64,000 nucleotides of DNA from CAZVRZ01 sp964629965 (GCA_964629965.1 CAZVRZ010000002.1:1-64000), one strand, 5' to 3'. Numbered from the stretch's first letter, positions 44,553 through 56,275 are shown. Numbers and translations: made by a program. The notes: generated by a model not told the origin, from the letters alone.

Positions 44553-46124
44553 ATGAAAGCACAGATCATCCAACTTGAAGCACATGATGATGTTGCTTCT
44601 ACCCGCGACAAAATGAACTGGGATAAAACAGGCCGGATCATCCTGGTCTGGCCTGACTCTGCCAGGATGCTGCGCCGCCGCCTGGATCTGACCATTTTGC
44701 AGCGTCACAGCATTAGCCTGGGCGCACAGATGGCAATCGTTGCTAAAGATTCAGAACTGCGCGAGCATGCCCGCCGCCTGGGCATCCCTGTTTTCAAAAC
44801 GCTGCTCCAGGCTCAGCAGCAGCATTGGCGCTCGCCCAGGCGGAGTCGCTCGATTGCCCGCCTGCGCTCTTATGTCCATGGGCGCTCCCCCAGCAGCTCG
44901 CGGCCCGATATGCTGGCGCTGCGCGCCCTGGCCCACCCGGCCACGCCGGGCTGGCTGACCCATCCCATCTTTCGAGTAAGCGTCTTTGCTCTCAGCCTGC
45001 TGGCGATTTTGGCACTGGCGGCTGTTCTACTACCGCATGCGACCATTGCGCTTTCGCCACAGGTCAGCCAACAAACGATCATTTTGCCTGTTTCGGCCAA
45101 CCCGGCCCTCACGGTGCTCAACTTGGCCGGCGAACTGCCGGCGCGCCTGACAACGATCACCATCGAAGGCCGCAGCTCTATTACGCCAACCGGAACCGTG
45201 CTGGTTCCACAGGCTTCGGCCATCGGCGGAGTCGAATTCACCAACCTGACCGAGCAGGAAATCAACGTGCCCGCCAACACCATCGTCAGCACCCTGGCGC
45301 CCGCGATCCGCTTTCGAACGACAACGGATAGCAAAGTGCCTGCCGGCGCCGGCAATAAGAAGATCATCCCCGTCCAGGCCATCGCACCGGGCGCCGCCGG
45401 CAACCTGCCCGCCCACAGCATCCAATCGGTGGAAAGCTCGTTGGGCTTGAGCCTGAGCGTTACCAACCTGACCCCCACTCGCGGCGGACTGGACCATGCC
45501 GCCACCGGGCCCACCGAGCAAGATCGCACCCGGCTGTACAACCAGCTCTTTGCCACCCTACAAGAGAGCGCCTCGCAGGAGCTGTCCAATCACCTGGCGA
45601 TCAATTTAGAGACCGGCAATTTTCCTTTGACGCCCACCGTTCAGTTCAGCAAGGTTCTAGAACAAATTTATGAACCCGCCGGGGCGCTGCCCGCAGACAG
45701 GCTGGATCTCACCTTGAGACTCGAATTCGAAGTGCAGTATGTGTCTGGCGATGACCTGCGCAACCTGGTCATTCCCGTCCTGGAAGCCAACCTGCCAGAA
45801 GGGTTCAGCGCTTTGCCCGGTTCTATCACCATCCAGCCCATTACCCCGCCGGAGATCACCGCGCTGCCCGGCCCCAAGACCACCGTCTCCTGGCAGATCC
45901 GCGCCAGCCAGCAGATCGTGGCTGAGATTCCCACAAAACAGGCCGCCGAACAGGTGCGCGGCGTGCCTCTGCCGCAGGCCGGCGCCCACTTGCAAAACAT
46001 CCTGCGCCTGGACGCACCTCCAAAGATCCAGGTTTGGCCGGCCTGGTGGCCTTACCTGCCTTTCCTGCCCTTCCGCATTGAGATACAGCTGCCGCCGGGC
46101 CAGGGCGCACCCTGGCAAGACTGA
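44553..46124 (+). CDS. Baseplate J-like membrane-anchored protein
   Basis: Protein of 523 aa. The N-terminal cytoplasmic part (about 1-130) resembles a small Rossmann-like domain (IILVWPDSARMLRRRLDLTILQRHSISLGAQMAIVAKDSELREHARRLGIPVF), followed by one transmembrane helix (about 148-170). The outer part has a baseplate-J/gp47-like region (GGVEFTNLTEQEINVPANTIVSTL, then VPVQAIAPGAAGNLPAHSI). Despite the phage-derived name, members of this form are chromosomal genes of unknown role in Chloroflexota-type genomes. Its neighbours alaS, ruvX and mltG suggest a housekeeping envelope role. No other phage gene is nearby. The ruvX start follows within 5 nt. Confidence 0.75.
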   Translation: MKAQIIQLEAHDDVASTRDKMNWDKTGRIILVWPDSARMLRRRLDLTILQRHSISLGAQMAIVAKDSELREHARRLGIPVFKTLLQAQQQHWRSPRRSRSIARLRSYVHGRSPSSSRPDMLALRALAHPATPGWLTHPIFRVSVFALSLLAILALAAVLLPHATIALSPQVSQQTIILPVSANPALTVLNLAGELPARLTTITIEGRSSITPTGTVLVPQASAIGGVEFTNLTEQEINVPANTIVSTLAPAIRFRTTTDSKVPAGAGNKKIIPVQAIAPGAAGNLPAHSIQSVESSLGLSLSVTNLTPTRGGLDHAATGPTEQDRTRLYNQLFATLQESASQELSNHLAINLETGNFPLTPTVQFSKVLEQIYEPAGALPADRLDLTLRLEFEVQYVSGDDLRNLVIPVLEANLPEGFSALPGSITIQPITPPEITALPGPKTTVSWQIRASQQIVAEIPTKQAAEQVRGVPLPQAGAHLQNILRLDAPPKIQVWPAWWPYLPFLPFRIEIQLPPGQGAPWQD

Positions 46125-46128
46125 ACCC

Positions 46129-46557
46129 ATGCGTATCCTGGCCATCGATCCTGGAGAAAAACGGATTGGCATCGCCATCAGCGATCCAACAGGCATCATC
46201 GCCAATCCATTGACCGTACTCAAGCACGTTTCGCGCGCCGAAGATGCAGCTGCCATCGCCGGCCTGGCCACCCAGCATGGGGCCGGGCAGATCATCGTGG
46301 GACAGGCGTTGGATGCAGACGATCAGCCCACGCTGCAAAGCCGCCGCGCCGCCAACCTGGCCGCAGACATCCGGGCGCTGGTTGATATCCCGGTCGCATT
46401 ATGGGATGAAAGCGGCAGCACCCAGGCTGCACTGGCCGCTCACATTGCCATGGGCGGGTCGCGGCGCAAACGCCGCCAGCGCGGCCACGGTCACCTGGAT
46501 GACCTGGCCGCCACGGTTATCTTGCAAACTTACCTGGACGCTCAAGGAAAACAATGA
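46129..46557 (+). CDS. ruvX: RuvX/YqgF pre-16S rRNA nuclease
   Basis: RNase H-fold nuclease of 142 aa, involved in 16S rRNA 5'-end maturation and formerly called Holliday junction resolvase. The start MRILAIDPGEKRIGIAISDPTG has the first catalytic Asp. IIVGQALDADD replaces the usual VVGLP stretch. VALWDESGSTQAA holds the conserved acidic residue, and HLDDLAATVILQTYLD the last Asp. It starts 5 nt after the previous stop and overlaps mltG by 4 nt (ATGA). Confidence 0.9.
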   Translation: MRILAIDPGEKRIGIAISDPTGIIANPLTVLKHVSRAEDAAAIAGLATQHGAGQIIVGQALDADDQPTLQSRRAANLAADIRALVDIPVALWDESGSTQAALAAHIAMGGSRRKRRQRGHGHLDDLAATVILQTYLDAQGKQ

Positions 46558-47696
46558 GTCAACGCAAATCTTCTCTTATGGCCTCTTGTTTCCTGCCGAT
46601 TGTGGCCCTGCTCGTTCTAGGGGCCATTTACCTGGCAGTGAATATCATGACCGTCCCTGCCCAGGCAGAGAAACTCTTTGGCCCCGCACACGCAGGACTT
46701 GGCGGCTGGCAGCGCTATTGGCTCTCCGCCCAGCTGCTCTTAGACAAGAATGACCTGATCCAGGCGCTCAATCCCCTGGCCGAATCGCAGCAATTCCATA
46801 TCGAGTTGGGAGAGTCCACCGCCGCCATCACCCGCCAGTTGGAAGCGAGCCGCCTGATCCCCAATGCCGGCGCTGTGCGGAATTACCTGGTTTACTCGGG
46901 CCTGGATACCGGGCTGCAAGCCGGGGATCACCTGTTGAGCGCCTCGATGACGCCTCTCGAAATTGCCCACACCCTGCAAAATGCCACGCCCGGCGAGGTG
47001 GCATTTGTCATCCTGGCAGGCTGGCGGGTAGATGAGATTGCCGCCATCCTGCCCACCTCGGGGCTAGAGATCAGCCCAAAGGCTTTCACATCTGCAGTGC
47101 TGGTGCACCCTTCGAATTTTCAGCTGGAGGGCGAATATCCTGCTCATGCCACCATGGAAGGGTTCCTTTTCCCCGACACTTACCGCCTGCCGCGAGACCT
47201 GAGCGCCCCCGGATTGATCCAGGCCTTGTTGGAACGCTTTCAAAGCCAGGTAACCAACGATATCCGCCAGGGTTTTGAGAGCCAGGGATTGACCCTCTAC
47301 CAGGCTTTGACCCTGGCCTCGATCATCGAGCGCGAGGCGGTCGTAGACGATGAAATGCCGCAAATCGCCTCCGTCTTCCTGAACCGTCTGGCTGCCGGTA
47401 TGAAGCTCGACTCTGATCCCACCGTGCAGTATGCATTGGGTTATTCAGATGAGCTCAACACATGGTGGAAAAATCCGCTGCGCACAGCAGATTTGCAGGT
47501 GGAATCCCTTTACAACACCTACATCTATGCCGGACTGCCGCCGGGGCCTATCTCGAATCCGGGCATAGCAGCCTTGCAGGCCGTAGCTTTCCCTGCCCAA
47601 ACGCCTTATTATTACTTCCGGGCACGCTGCGATAGCTCAGGGAAACACGAGTTTGCCGAAACCTTTGAAGAACACCTCCAAAATGCCTGTCCGTAG
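46554..47696 (+). CDS. mltG: Endolytic murein transglycosylase MltG
   Basis: Membrane-bound lytic transglycosylase that cuts nascent glycan strands in peptidoglycan, 380 aa. One N-terminal transmembrane helix (about 10-32) is followed by a LysM-like region (FHIELGESTAAITRQLEASRLI) and the YceG catalytic domain. The catalytic Glu is in LTLASIIEREA, and VFLNRLAAGMKLDSDPTVQYALG and YNTYIYAGLPPGPISNPGIAALQA are family landmarks. It is coupled to ruvX, a common pairing. The next gene starts inside its 3' end. Confidence 0.95.
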   Translation: MSQRKSSLMASCFLPIVALLVLGAIYLAVNIMTVPAQAEKLFGPAHAGLGGWQRYWLSAQLLLDKNDLIQALNPLAESQQFHIELGESTAAITRQLEASRLIPNAGAVRNYLVYSGLDTGLQAGDHLLSASMTPLEIAHTLQNATPGEVAFVILAGWRVDEIAAILPTSGLEISPKAFTSAVLVHPSNFQLEGEYPAHATMEGFLFPDTYRLPRDLSAPGLIQALLERFQSQVTNDIRQGFESQGLTLYQALTLASIIEREAVVDDEMPQIASVFLNRLAAGMKLDSDPTVQYALGYSDELNTWWKNPLRTADLQVESLYNTYIYAGLPPGPISNPGIAALQAVAFPAQTPYYYFRARCDSSGKHEFAETFEEHLQNACP

Positions 47697-48291
47697 GCCC
47701 GAGCCGGTCTCATCTCCCTTGCTGATCCTGGTCAAGCACTGCCCGCCGGACATTTCACCGGCCATACCGGCGTGTGAATGGCTGCTCTCCGAGGAAGGCC
47801 GCTCGCGCTGCCGGCTGCTGGCCGATAGGCTGCGGGCGTACGCGCCGGCATATTTTCTCTCGAGCCGTGAGCCAAAAGCCATCCAGACCGCCCAGATCAC
47901 CGCCAGGCTGCTTGGCCTGGAACATCGCACCTGCCCCGGCCTGCACGAGCACCAGCGCGCTTCCGTTCCCTTGGTCACCCAGGCAGAGTTTCAGGCCAGG
48001 GTGGCTGCTTTTTTTGCTCAACCGGGCCGGCAGGTGTATGGCGACGAAAGCGCGGACACGGCCTTCGAGCGCTTCTCTGCAGCGCTCGACCAGGCCATCC
48101 AAACACCCGGCCTGCCCGGCGGCAACCTGGCAGTGGTAACCCACGGAACGGTGCTTTCCCTGTGGTTATCCCGGCGCTGTGCGCTGCCTGCCTACCCGCT
48201 ATGGCAAAGCCTGGGTCTGCCGGCGTTTGCCGTAGTCACCCTGCCCGATTTCAAGCTTCTTGATCTGGTACAATCGGTACTTCAGTCTTAA
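47683..48291 (+). CDS. Histidine phosphatase superfamily protein
   Basis: Phosphoglycerate-mutase-like fold, about 202 aa. The phosphate-binding motif normally RHG reads KHC (LLILVKHCPPD), so His is kept but the first Arg is Lys. SSREPKAIQTAQITA gives the second Arg, LHEHQR the acidic residue and VVTHGTVLSLWL the second His. This KH-type variant with WLLSEEGRSRC is a recognisable subfamily, so activity is plausible but the substrate is unknown. ATG 47683 overlaps the mltG end by 14 nt. Confidence 0.82.
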   Translation: MPVRRPEPVSSPLLILVKHCPPDISPAIPACEWLLSEEGRSRCRLLADRLRAYAPAYFLSSREPKAIQTAQITARLLGLEHRTCPGLHEHQRASVPLVTQAEFQARVAAFFAQPGRQVYGDESADTAFERFSAALDQAIQTPGLPGGNLAVVTHGTVLSLWLSRRCALPAYPLWQSLGLPAFAVVTLPDFKLLDLVQSVLQS

Positions 48292-48319
48292 GCATCCCAC
48301 GGATCCAAAGGAAACCATC

Positions 48320-49129
48320 ATGGAATTTGCCATCAACTTTTCATACCAGGCGCTGGAGCTTTTCAAGAAGAACAGCATTCCTCTGGACCGCTTCAAATGC
48401 CCCGATTGGCCCCACCTGATCAAAAAAGCTGCTCGCTATCGTCCCGTGGCAGTTCACTTCACATTGAATGCCGGGAACGGAAAGCTGGCAGAGACCGATT
48501 GGGAGCTGGTGCAAAACTGGCTGGATCATACTGGCACGCCCTACGTGAACATCCATATTGCACCCACCAGCAAGCATTACCCCGAGATCAACCTGGAACA
48601 CCCAGATAAAGATCAGGAAACCCTGCTCATCGACAATCTGCTCAAAGATATCCACGCCGTGGTAGAGCGCTTCGGAGCCGAGCGGGTGATCGCTGAAAAC
48701 ACCCCCTATCACGCCGACCGGGGGCATGTGATCCGCACCGGAGCAGAGGTCGCAGTGATCAGCAGGCTTGTGAATGAAACCGGCTGCGGCCTGCTGCTCG
48801 ATCTAAGCCATGCGCGCATTGCCGCCCATTATCTCGGCGTTGACGAACACGATTACCTGTGCGGTTTGCCGGTGGATCGCATCCGCGAGCTGCACTTTAC
48901 CGGTCTGCACCAGCTCAACGGCCGCCTGCAGGATCACCTGGAGGCGCTGCCGGATGATTGGGTGGAATTGGGCTGGGCGCTGGAACGCATCAAACAGGGC
49001 GATTGGAACCGGCCCTGGCTGTTAGCCTTCGAATACGGCGGGGTTGGCGAAAAGTTCGCCTGGCGCAGTGAAAGCAGCGTGATCGGCGAACAGGCGCCGC
49101 GCCTGTACCGGATGCTACAGGGCGTATAG
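48320..49129 (+). CDS. DUF692/UPF0276-like TIM-barrel protein (possible MNIO relative)
   Basis: Protein of 269 aa. HFTLNAG, VNIHIAPTSKHYPEI, VIAENTPYHAD, LLLDLSHARIAAHYLGVDEHDYLCGLPVDRIRELHFTGLH and LLAFEYGGVGEKF resemble the metal-binding strands of the DUF692/MbnB family, now called multinuclear non-heme iron-dependent oxidases. Several His/Glu/Asp ligands are in suitable positions. MNIO enzymes modify Cys-containing precursor peptides with a partner protein, but no precursor peptide or partner gene is visible here. Function is therefore open. AAAGGAAA precedes ATG 48320. It ends 2 nt from the convergent lipoprotein gene. Confidence 0.72.
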   Translation: MEFAINFSYQALELFKKNSIPLDRFKCPDWPHLIKKAARYRPVAVHFTLNAGNGKLAETDWELVQNWLDHTGTPYVNIHIAPTSKHYPEINLEHPDKDQETLLIDNLLKDIHAVVERFGAERVIAENTPYHADRGHVIRTGAEVAVISRLVNETGCGLLLDLSHARIAAHYLGVDEHDYLCGLPVDRIRELHFTGLHQLNGRLQDHLEALPDDWVELGWALERIKQGDWNRPWLLAFEYGGVGEKFAWRSESSVIGEQAPRLYRMLQGV

Positions 49130-49131
49130 CT

Positions 49132-50118
49132 TCAGGGGCTCCAACTGTACTGCACCAACACAGCCAGGTAAGGCTGCCCGGCCACGTAATCGATGCCTAC
49201 CGCCCAGGTGCGCCAATTCATCTCCTCGTCGGGCGGCGCCAGGCGATATAGGGCAACGTAGTTCAGGTTGGCATAGTCGGCCGGCCAACGAAGCTCTGCG
49301 CTGCTAGCACCCACCGCCACTCCCTGATCCAATAGATTGCAGTGCCGAGAATGGCCCTGCGAAAAAACATCATCCAGGCCAGGCAAGACCTGCTCGCTGA
49401 AAGGCCCCACAATGGGCAAGCCACTGCCGCCGCCGATGCCCCACTCGTAATCGTTCGTGCTGATGAACAGGCTGCGTGCCAGGTCGGGGGTAAAGGTCAC
49501 CGTCGGATTCCACCAGTCATACTGGATGGTCAGGCCATGCGCCGGGTTCACCAAGCGCGCCAGGGCTTCTCCATCGCGCCCTTTGATCGCTGCCGCCAGC
49601 CGGTCCAGCAGCTCGCCAATCCGGGCGTCCTCGCAAAAAGCCTGCGACTGCACCTGCTCCACCAGAAAAGAAGTACTGACCCAGCCCGTGCTGCCGTCCG
49701 GCAGCGTGATCTCCTGCCAGAACATCCCATCGGCCTCCTCGCGCCCGCCGGCCGGTTCCAGATCCCGATCAACATAACTCAGCGAAGTGAGAATATCATA
49801 GCCTACGCCGGGGCCGGTGCGCACGTTCAAGATGTCGCCTTCGCCCAGGAAAAACACCGCGTACCGGCGCGGCGGCTGGGTTGGCAGCGGGGTTGTTCCG
49901 GGCGCAGGCGTATCGCCCGGCTGCGCCGTGACTGCCGTTCCTGCCGGTCGCAGGGGGACGACCACCGTTTGCCCAAGCGACTGTCCTGCCGTTTGCGTGG
50001 CAGCCCCGATGAGCACAGACGGAGTAAGGGGCGGCGTTTCTCCTTCCAGGGAGCGCTTGCAAGCCAGTGTTGTCAGTAATAACAGGACGAACAGGGTGAG
50101 CAGGGCATATCGTTTCAT
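49132..50118 (-). CDS. SH3b-domain lipoprotein
   Basis: Exported lipoprotein of 328 aa. The signal peptide ends LLTTLAC (Cys20 lipidated). A Thr/Pro linker (about 60-85) is followed by a bacterial SH3 domain (FFLGEGDILNVRTGPGVGYDILTSL, then EITLPDGSTGWVSTSFL, about 90-155). The C-terminal half (about 165-328) is an uncharacterised beta-rich domain. SH3b domains often bind cell wall or peptides. Its start overlaps the stop of the AlbA_2 regulator by 4 nt, so it is the last gene of the folC-lon operon. Confidence 0.85.
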   Translation of the reverse strand: MKRYALLTLFVLLLLTTLACKRSLEGETPPLTPSVLIGAATQTAGQSLGQTVVVPLRPAGTAVTAQPGDTPAPGTTPLPTQPPRRYAVFFLGEGDILNVRTGPGVGYDILTSLSYVDRDLEPAGGREEADGMFWQEITLPDGSTGWVSTSFLVEQVQSQAFCEDARIGELLDRLAAAIKGRDGEALARLVNPAHGLTIQYDWWNPTVTFTPDLARSLFISTNDYEWGIGGGSGLPIVGPFSEQVLPGLDDVFSQGHSRHCNLLDQGVAVGASSAELRWPADYANLNYVALYRLAPPDEEMNWRTWAVGIDYVAGQPYLAVLVQYSWSP

Positions 50119-51569
50119 GGTTTCTCTCGCTTGGACAGCTTTTTCAAAACATAATAGGTGGCGCGCTTATCTCCAATTTTCAACAACAGCCCGCGCGATA
50201 CCATCTCTGCCAGGTCGCGCCGCAAGGTTTCGGCATGCACGTCCGGGCATAGTTCCTGGTATTCGCGGCTGGTCACTTTCCGGTTGCGCGCCAGGAAATT
50301 AAGTACGATTTGCTGGCGCGTATTGAGGTCCAGGTGTTGATAGGCAGCCAGTTGTTCCGCCATCTCGGCAGAGGCCGCACCGGGCAGATCGTTATATAGG
50401 GTCACCCGGAAAGAACCTGCCACTTCCTCAAAACGCGGCGGGCGCAGGTTTTGTTCTCGCAGAACCACCATCACCCGATCCAGGCCATACCCCAGGCGCT
50501 CGACGAAGCCCAGGTCTGAAAGCACCTGCGTGATTACCGGGTTGCGCGAAAAGCGCGCCTCCAACAAGTTATCCAGCGTCACCGGCCCAGGCAAGCCGCC
50601 GGGAGAGCGCACCTCAAGATGGTCGGAAAACAAATGCAAATGGATGGTATCTCCCTGCAAGTTGTAATCGCGATGTGCGACCGCATTCACCAACAGCTCG
50701 CGCACCGCTTCGAAGGGATACTCCAGGGTTTCCTGGTGCGCCAGTCCAACGATGCGCACCACGCTGCGCAGGCTGAGCCACAGAAAAGCTTCGGCCTGGC
50801 GTAATTGTTCGGGCAGAGAGCCGTTCAATTCTTTCTTGACATAGTGAAGGCCACCTTCACCATGGGCATCGCTCGCTTCTTGATCGGTAAAGCTGGCGCC
50901 CGAGAAACGCGCTGCCAGGATGGAGGCGCTCGGCAGCCAGCGCTGTGGATAACGGCCAAACAACAGCAGGCCGGCATATGTGGGCCGCAATTGCCCTTCC
51001 ACACGCTGCACACAACCGCGCTGCAGCAGCACATCTTCCAGCTTCTTTTCGCCCGAAAAGTCAAAAGCCTGGGCGTACGCTGCCGCCTGGTCGATATCCA
51101 AATCTTCCCAAGCAGCCTCCGGCGGGAGGCGTGATTCGAACTGCACCACGCCGCGCTCGATCAATAACCGCCGCAGCAGGCGCGCCGAAAGCAGGTTGGT
51201 CTGGGCGCCTTCCCGGATCCAATAACGCCCATCCAGGTTATACACATAGGGCAAGCCAGCCGGCACCTGGGTGACCAGCACTTGCATCTGTTGGATGTCA
51301 GCAAAACGCGGGGCGGGCAGCACCAGCGGCGGGTCCAGCAGCAGCGCCGCCTGGAACACACGGTCCAGCGCACCAGCCGGATCCGAAATGCCGTGGACTT
51401 TCTCGCTGCGCGGCGCAACGCCCAGCAGCACCGTTCCCCCGCCGGCATTCGCCATGCCTGCCAGCGTGACTGCCAGCCTGGAGGCCGGTACATCTTCCGG
51501 GAACCAGTGCAGTCCCTGTCCCATTCCCTGGGACAACATGGCGGACGCGTCCAGCACAGCGGCGGTCAC
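50115..51569 (-). CDS. AlbA_2/ATPase-domain transcriptional regulator
   Basis: Protein of 484 aa with three parts. The N-terminal AlbA_2 (Schlafen-type) domain (about 20-130) starts FPEDVPASRLAVTLAGMANAGGGTVLLGVAP. The middle GHKL-type ATP-binding domain (about 285-390) has PFEAVRELLVNAVAHRDYN (N box) and SDHLEVRSPGGLPGPV. The C-terminal winged helix (about 420-480) has REYQELCPDVHAETLRRDLAEMVSRGLLLKIG. These multidomain regulators are widespread and mostly unstudied. It is placed after lon by 23 nt and before the SH3b lipoprotein, so it may control this operon. Confidence 0.82.
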   Translation of the reverse strand: MTAAVLDASAMLSQGMGQGLHWFPEDVPASRLAVTLAGMANAGGGTVLLGVAPRSEKVHGISDPAGALDRVFQAALLLDPPLVLPAPRFADIQQMQVLVTQVPAGLPYVYNLDGRYWIREGAQTNLLSARLLRRLLIERGVVQFESRLPPEAAWEDLDIDQAAAYAQAFDFSGEKKLEDVLLQRGCVQRVEGQLRPTYAGLLLFGRYPQRWLPSASILAARFSGASFTDQEASDAHGEGGLHYVKKELNGSLPEQLRQAEAFLWLSLRSVVRIVGLAHQETLEYPFEAVRELLVNAVAHRDYNLQGDTIHLHLFSDHLEVRSPGGLPGPVTLDNLLEARFSRNPVITQVLSDLGFVERLGYGLDRVMVVLREQNLRPPRFEEVAGSFRVTLYNDLPGAASAEMAEQLAAYQHLDLNTRQQIVLNFLARNRKVTSREYQELCPDVHAETLRRDLAEMVSRGLLLKIGDKRATYYVLKKLSKREKP

Positions 51570-51592
51570 GGTATCCTTCCCTTTTATAAGAC

Positions 51593-54111
<2,519 letters not shown>

Positions 54112-54115
<4 letters not shown>

Positions 54116-55464
54116 ACCTGCTCCAATATTTTCTGCCATTCTATGCGCACCGCAGCAGCGATAAAGATGCTGCCGGCTGCCAGGATCACCTGCTCCGACC
54201 CCGCCAGGCGCAGCGCCTCCACCAGCGCATCGGCCACCTCTGGGATCACGAGGGTTGGCTTGCCATGCTGCTGCGCCATCTGCGCCAGCCACTGCGGGTC
54301 GGCAGCGCGCGGGTGGAAAGATTTCACCGCGATCACCTGCTCCACCCGCGGCGCAAGCTCGGCAAGCATACCATGAATATCCTTATCTTCCGAAGCGCCA
54401 AAGATCCATATGACCGGTCGCCCGGGGAAATAATCGTCCAGGGCCTGGCGCAGCCGCAGGGCAGAGTCGCGGTTGTGGGCCGAATCCACCACCAGCGGCG
54501 GATCCCGGCGCAGCAGCTCGAAACGCCCCGGCCAGCTCGCCCGGCTGAACCCCTGCGCAATCTGCGCCGGCAAGATCGCCAACCCGGCCGCGTTGGCCGC
54601 CTGCAAGGCCGTGTAGGCCACGGCCGCATTCTCCACCTGGTGTAATCCGAGCAGCGGGATCTGCAAGCAGACCGGCTGCCTGGCATGGCCATCGTCTCCC
54701 TGGTCGTTCTCCCACACCTGCAAGGTCTGCCCCGCCAGGTCGTAGGACAGCGGGGCAAACAGGACATCGCGCCCCACCGCGTGCAGGCGGCAGCCGCGTT
54801 CCTGCGCAATGCGCTCCACCACCCGGCGGGCCTCCTCCTTCTGCGGCGCCAGAACCACCGGCCTGCCCGCTTTGATGATGCCGGCCTTCTCTCCAGCAAT
54901 CTCTGCCAACGTCTCGCCCAATAACTGGGTGTGATCGATCGATAACGAAGTGATCACCGAGACCAACGGGCTGCAGATGTTGGTGGCATCCAGCCGCCCG
55001 CCCAAGCCCACCTCGATGACTGCGGCATTCACCCCCTGGCGGGCAAAGTAATAGAAAGCCAGGGCAGTGGTGATTTCAAAGGTGGTCAGCCGCTCGACGG
55101 CCTCGATATGCGGGCGCAATTCCGCCACGGCCTGCACCAGGTCTGCGTGCGAGATGTTCTGCCCGTCCACCTGGATGCGCTCGGCGTAATCATCCAGGTG
55201 CGGCGAAGTATACAGCCCCACCCGGTAACCGGCCGCCTGCAAGGCCGCCGCGCACAACGTTGAGACCGAACCCTTGCCCTTCGTCCCCGCCACGTGGATG
55301 ATCGGGTACTGCGCCTGCGGATCGCCCAGCCGCGCCGCCAGGCGGAACATGCGTCCCAGGTCAAATTGATCCGGGGCATAGCGAAAATTGCGCTGCATGC
55401 TGAAATCGACGAAACCGTACAGGTACTTCAACACGCTTTGATATTCGGATTCGATGTCGCTCAT
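54112..55464 (-). CDS. folC: Folylpolyglutamate/dihydrofolate synthase
   Basis: Mur-ligase family enzyme of 450 aa that adds glutamate to folates. The P-loop HVAGTKGKGSVSTLCAAALQAAGYRVGLYTSPHL is diagnostic. AAVIEVGLGGRLDATNI and SLSIDHTQLLGETLAEIAGEKAGIIK complete the ATP/Mg site, and VVDSAHNRDSALRLRQAL begins the C-terminal ligase domain. ATG 55464 is chosen over the upstream open frame because the extra residues are not conserved and a promoter lies just upstream. It is the first gene of the operon with lon. Confidence 0.95.
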
Positions 55465-55473
55465 TGTGCCAGG

Positions 55474-55502
55474 ATTGTAACCCGTTGAGGGGATGGATGC
55501 AA
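55474..55502 (-). promoter_or_regulatory. folC-lon promoter, near-leaderless
   Basis: On the minus strand TTGCAT (55502-55497), a 17-nt spacer and TACAAT (55479-55474) are followed by nine bases and the folC ATG. The expected leader would be only 2-3 nt, with no ribosome binding site. Confidence 0.55.
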
Positions 55503-55581
55503 GGGAAGATTGCAGTTTTGGCGGCGAGAAAACAATCAATACCCGGGAGGGTTCGTGTATTTCATGGTCAATATCTCCTCA

Positions 55582-55596
55582 TGATACAATTGCGCC
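55582..55596 (+). promoter_or_regulatory. Extended -10 promoter, leaderless geometry
   Basis: TGA-TACAAT (55582-55590) followed by six bases (tgcgcc) and the ATG at 55597. This repeats the spacing seen at phoP. No ribosome binding site fits in the interval. Confidence 0.6.
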
Positions 55597-56274
55597 ATGT
55601 CGAAACGCCTGTATAAAATCATCCAACGCCTGGTACAGATCACCGCCGCCTGCGGCGCGCTCTTGCTGCTGCCGCGCCTGATCACCGGGCTGTACGCGGC
55701 CGTACACACCGTCCCGCTCCCAGAGGCGCCCGGGCCGCGCGTGGCCATCGTCTTCGGCGCCGGGCTGTGGCGCGACGGCTCGCCCACGCCCGTGCTGCGC
55801 GACCGGGTGGCAACCGCCGCCGAACTGTATTTCGCCGGCAAGGCCGCCGCGCTCTTGATGAGCGGCGACAATAGCGTGGTGGAATATAACGAGCCCGCCG
55901 CTATGCGCGCCTACGCCCTGCAGTTGGGCGTGCCCGACGAAGCGATCGTGCTGGATTACGCCGGGCGCCGCACCTACGACACCTGCTACCGGGCGCAGCA
56001 CATCTTCGGTGTGCAGCAGGCCATCCTGGTCACGCAGCAATTTCACCTGCCGCGCGCCCTGTACATCTGCCGCGTCCTGGGTTTGGAGGCGGTAGGCGTG
56101 GCCGCCGACCGGCGCGTTTACCGCAAGCTGTCGCTGTTCTATTGGAACCTGCGCGAGCTGCCCGCGACACTGACCGCTTTCTGGGAAGTGCACATCTCAC
56201 ACCCCCTGCCCATCCTGGGAAAGCCCGAGCCGATCGTCCTGCCTTCCCAATCTCAACACCTGCCTGGAGGATAA
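55597..56274 (+). CDS. DUF218/ElyC-SanA-like membrane protein
   Basis: Protein of 225 aa with one N-terminal hydrophobic helix (about 14-35). The DUF218 domain (about 47-205) has VAIVFGAGLWRDGSPTPVLRDRVATAAELYFAGKAAALLMSGDNS, then NEPAAMRAYALQLGVPDEAIVLDYAGRRTYDTCYRAQHIFGVQQAILVTQQFHLPRALYICRVLGLEAVGV. This matches SanA/YdcF/ElyC-type proteins linked to envelope biogenesis and vancomycin resistance at low temperature. The reaction is unknown. The start is supported by a promoter at 55582-55590. It is followed 1 nt later by the HD hydrolase gene. Confidence 0.9.
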   Translation: MSKRLYKIIQRLVQITAACGALLLLPRLITGLYAAVHTVPLPEAPGPRVAIVFGAGLWRDGSPTPVLRDRVATAAELYFAGKAAALLMSGDNSVVEYNEPAAMRAYALQLGVPDEAIVLDYAGRRTYDTCYRAQHIFGVQQAILVTQQFHLPRALYICRVLGLEAVGVAADRRVYRKLSLFYWNLRELPATLTAFWEVHISHPLPILGKPEPIVLPSQSQHLPGG

Positions 56275-56275
56275 A

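Noticed and set aside
44553..46124. Prophage or contractile injection system suggested by the baseplate-J-like match
   Set aside because: The gene sits between alaS and ruvX-mltG with no other phage-like gene, and it has a membrane anchor.
47683..48291. Histidine phosphatase called inactive because RHG reads KHC
   Set aside because: The catalytic His, second Arg, acidic residue and second His are present, and the KH-type opening is a known subfamily pattern.
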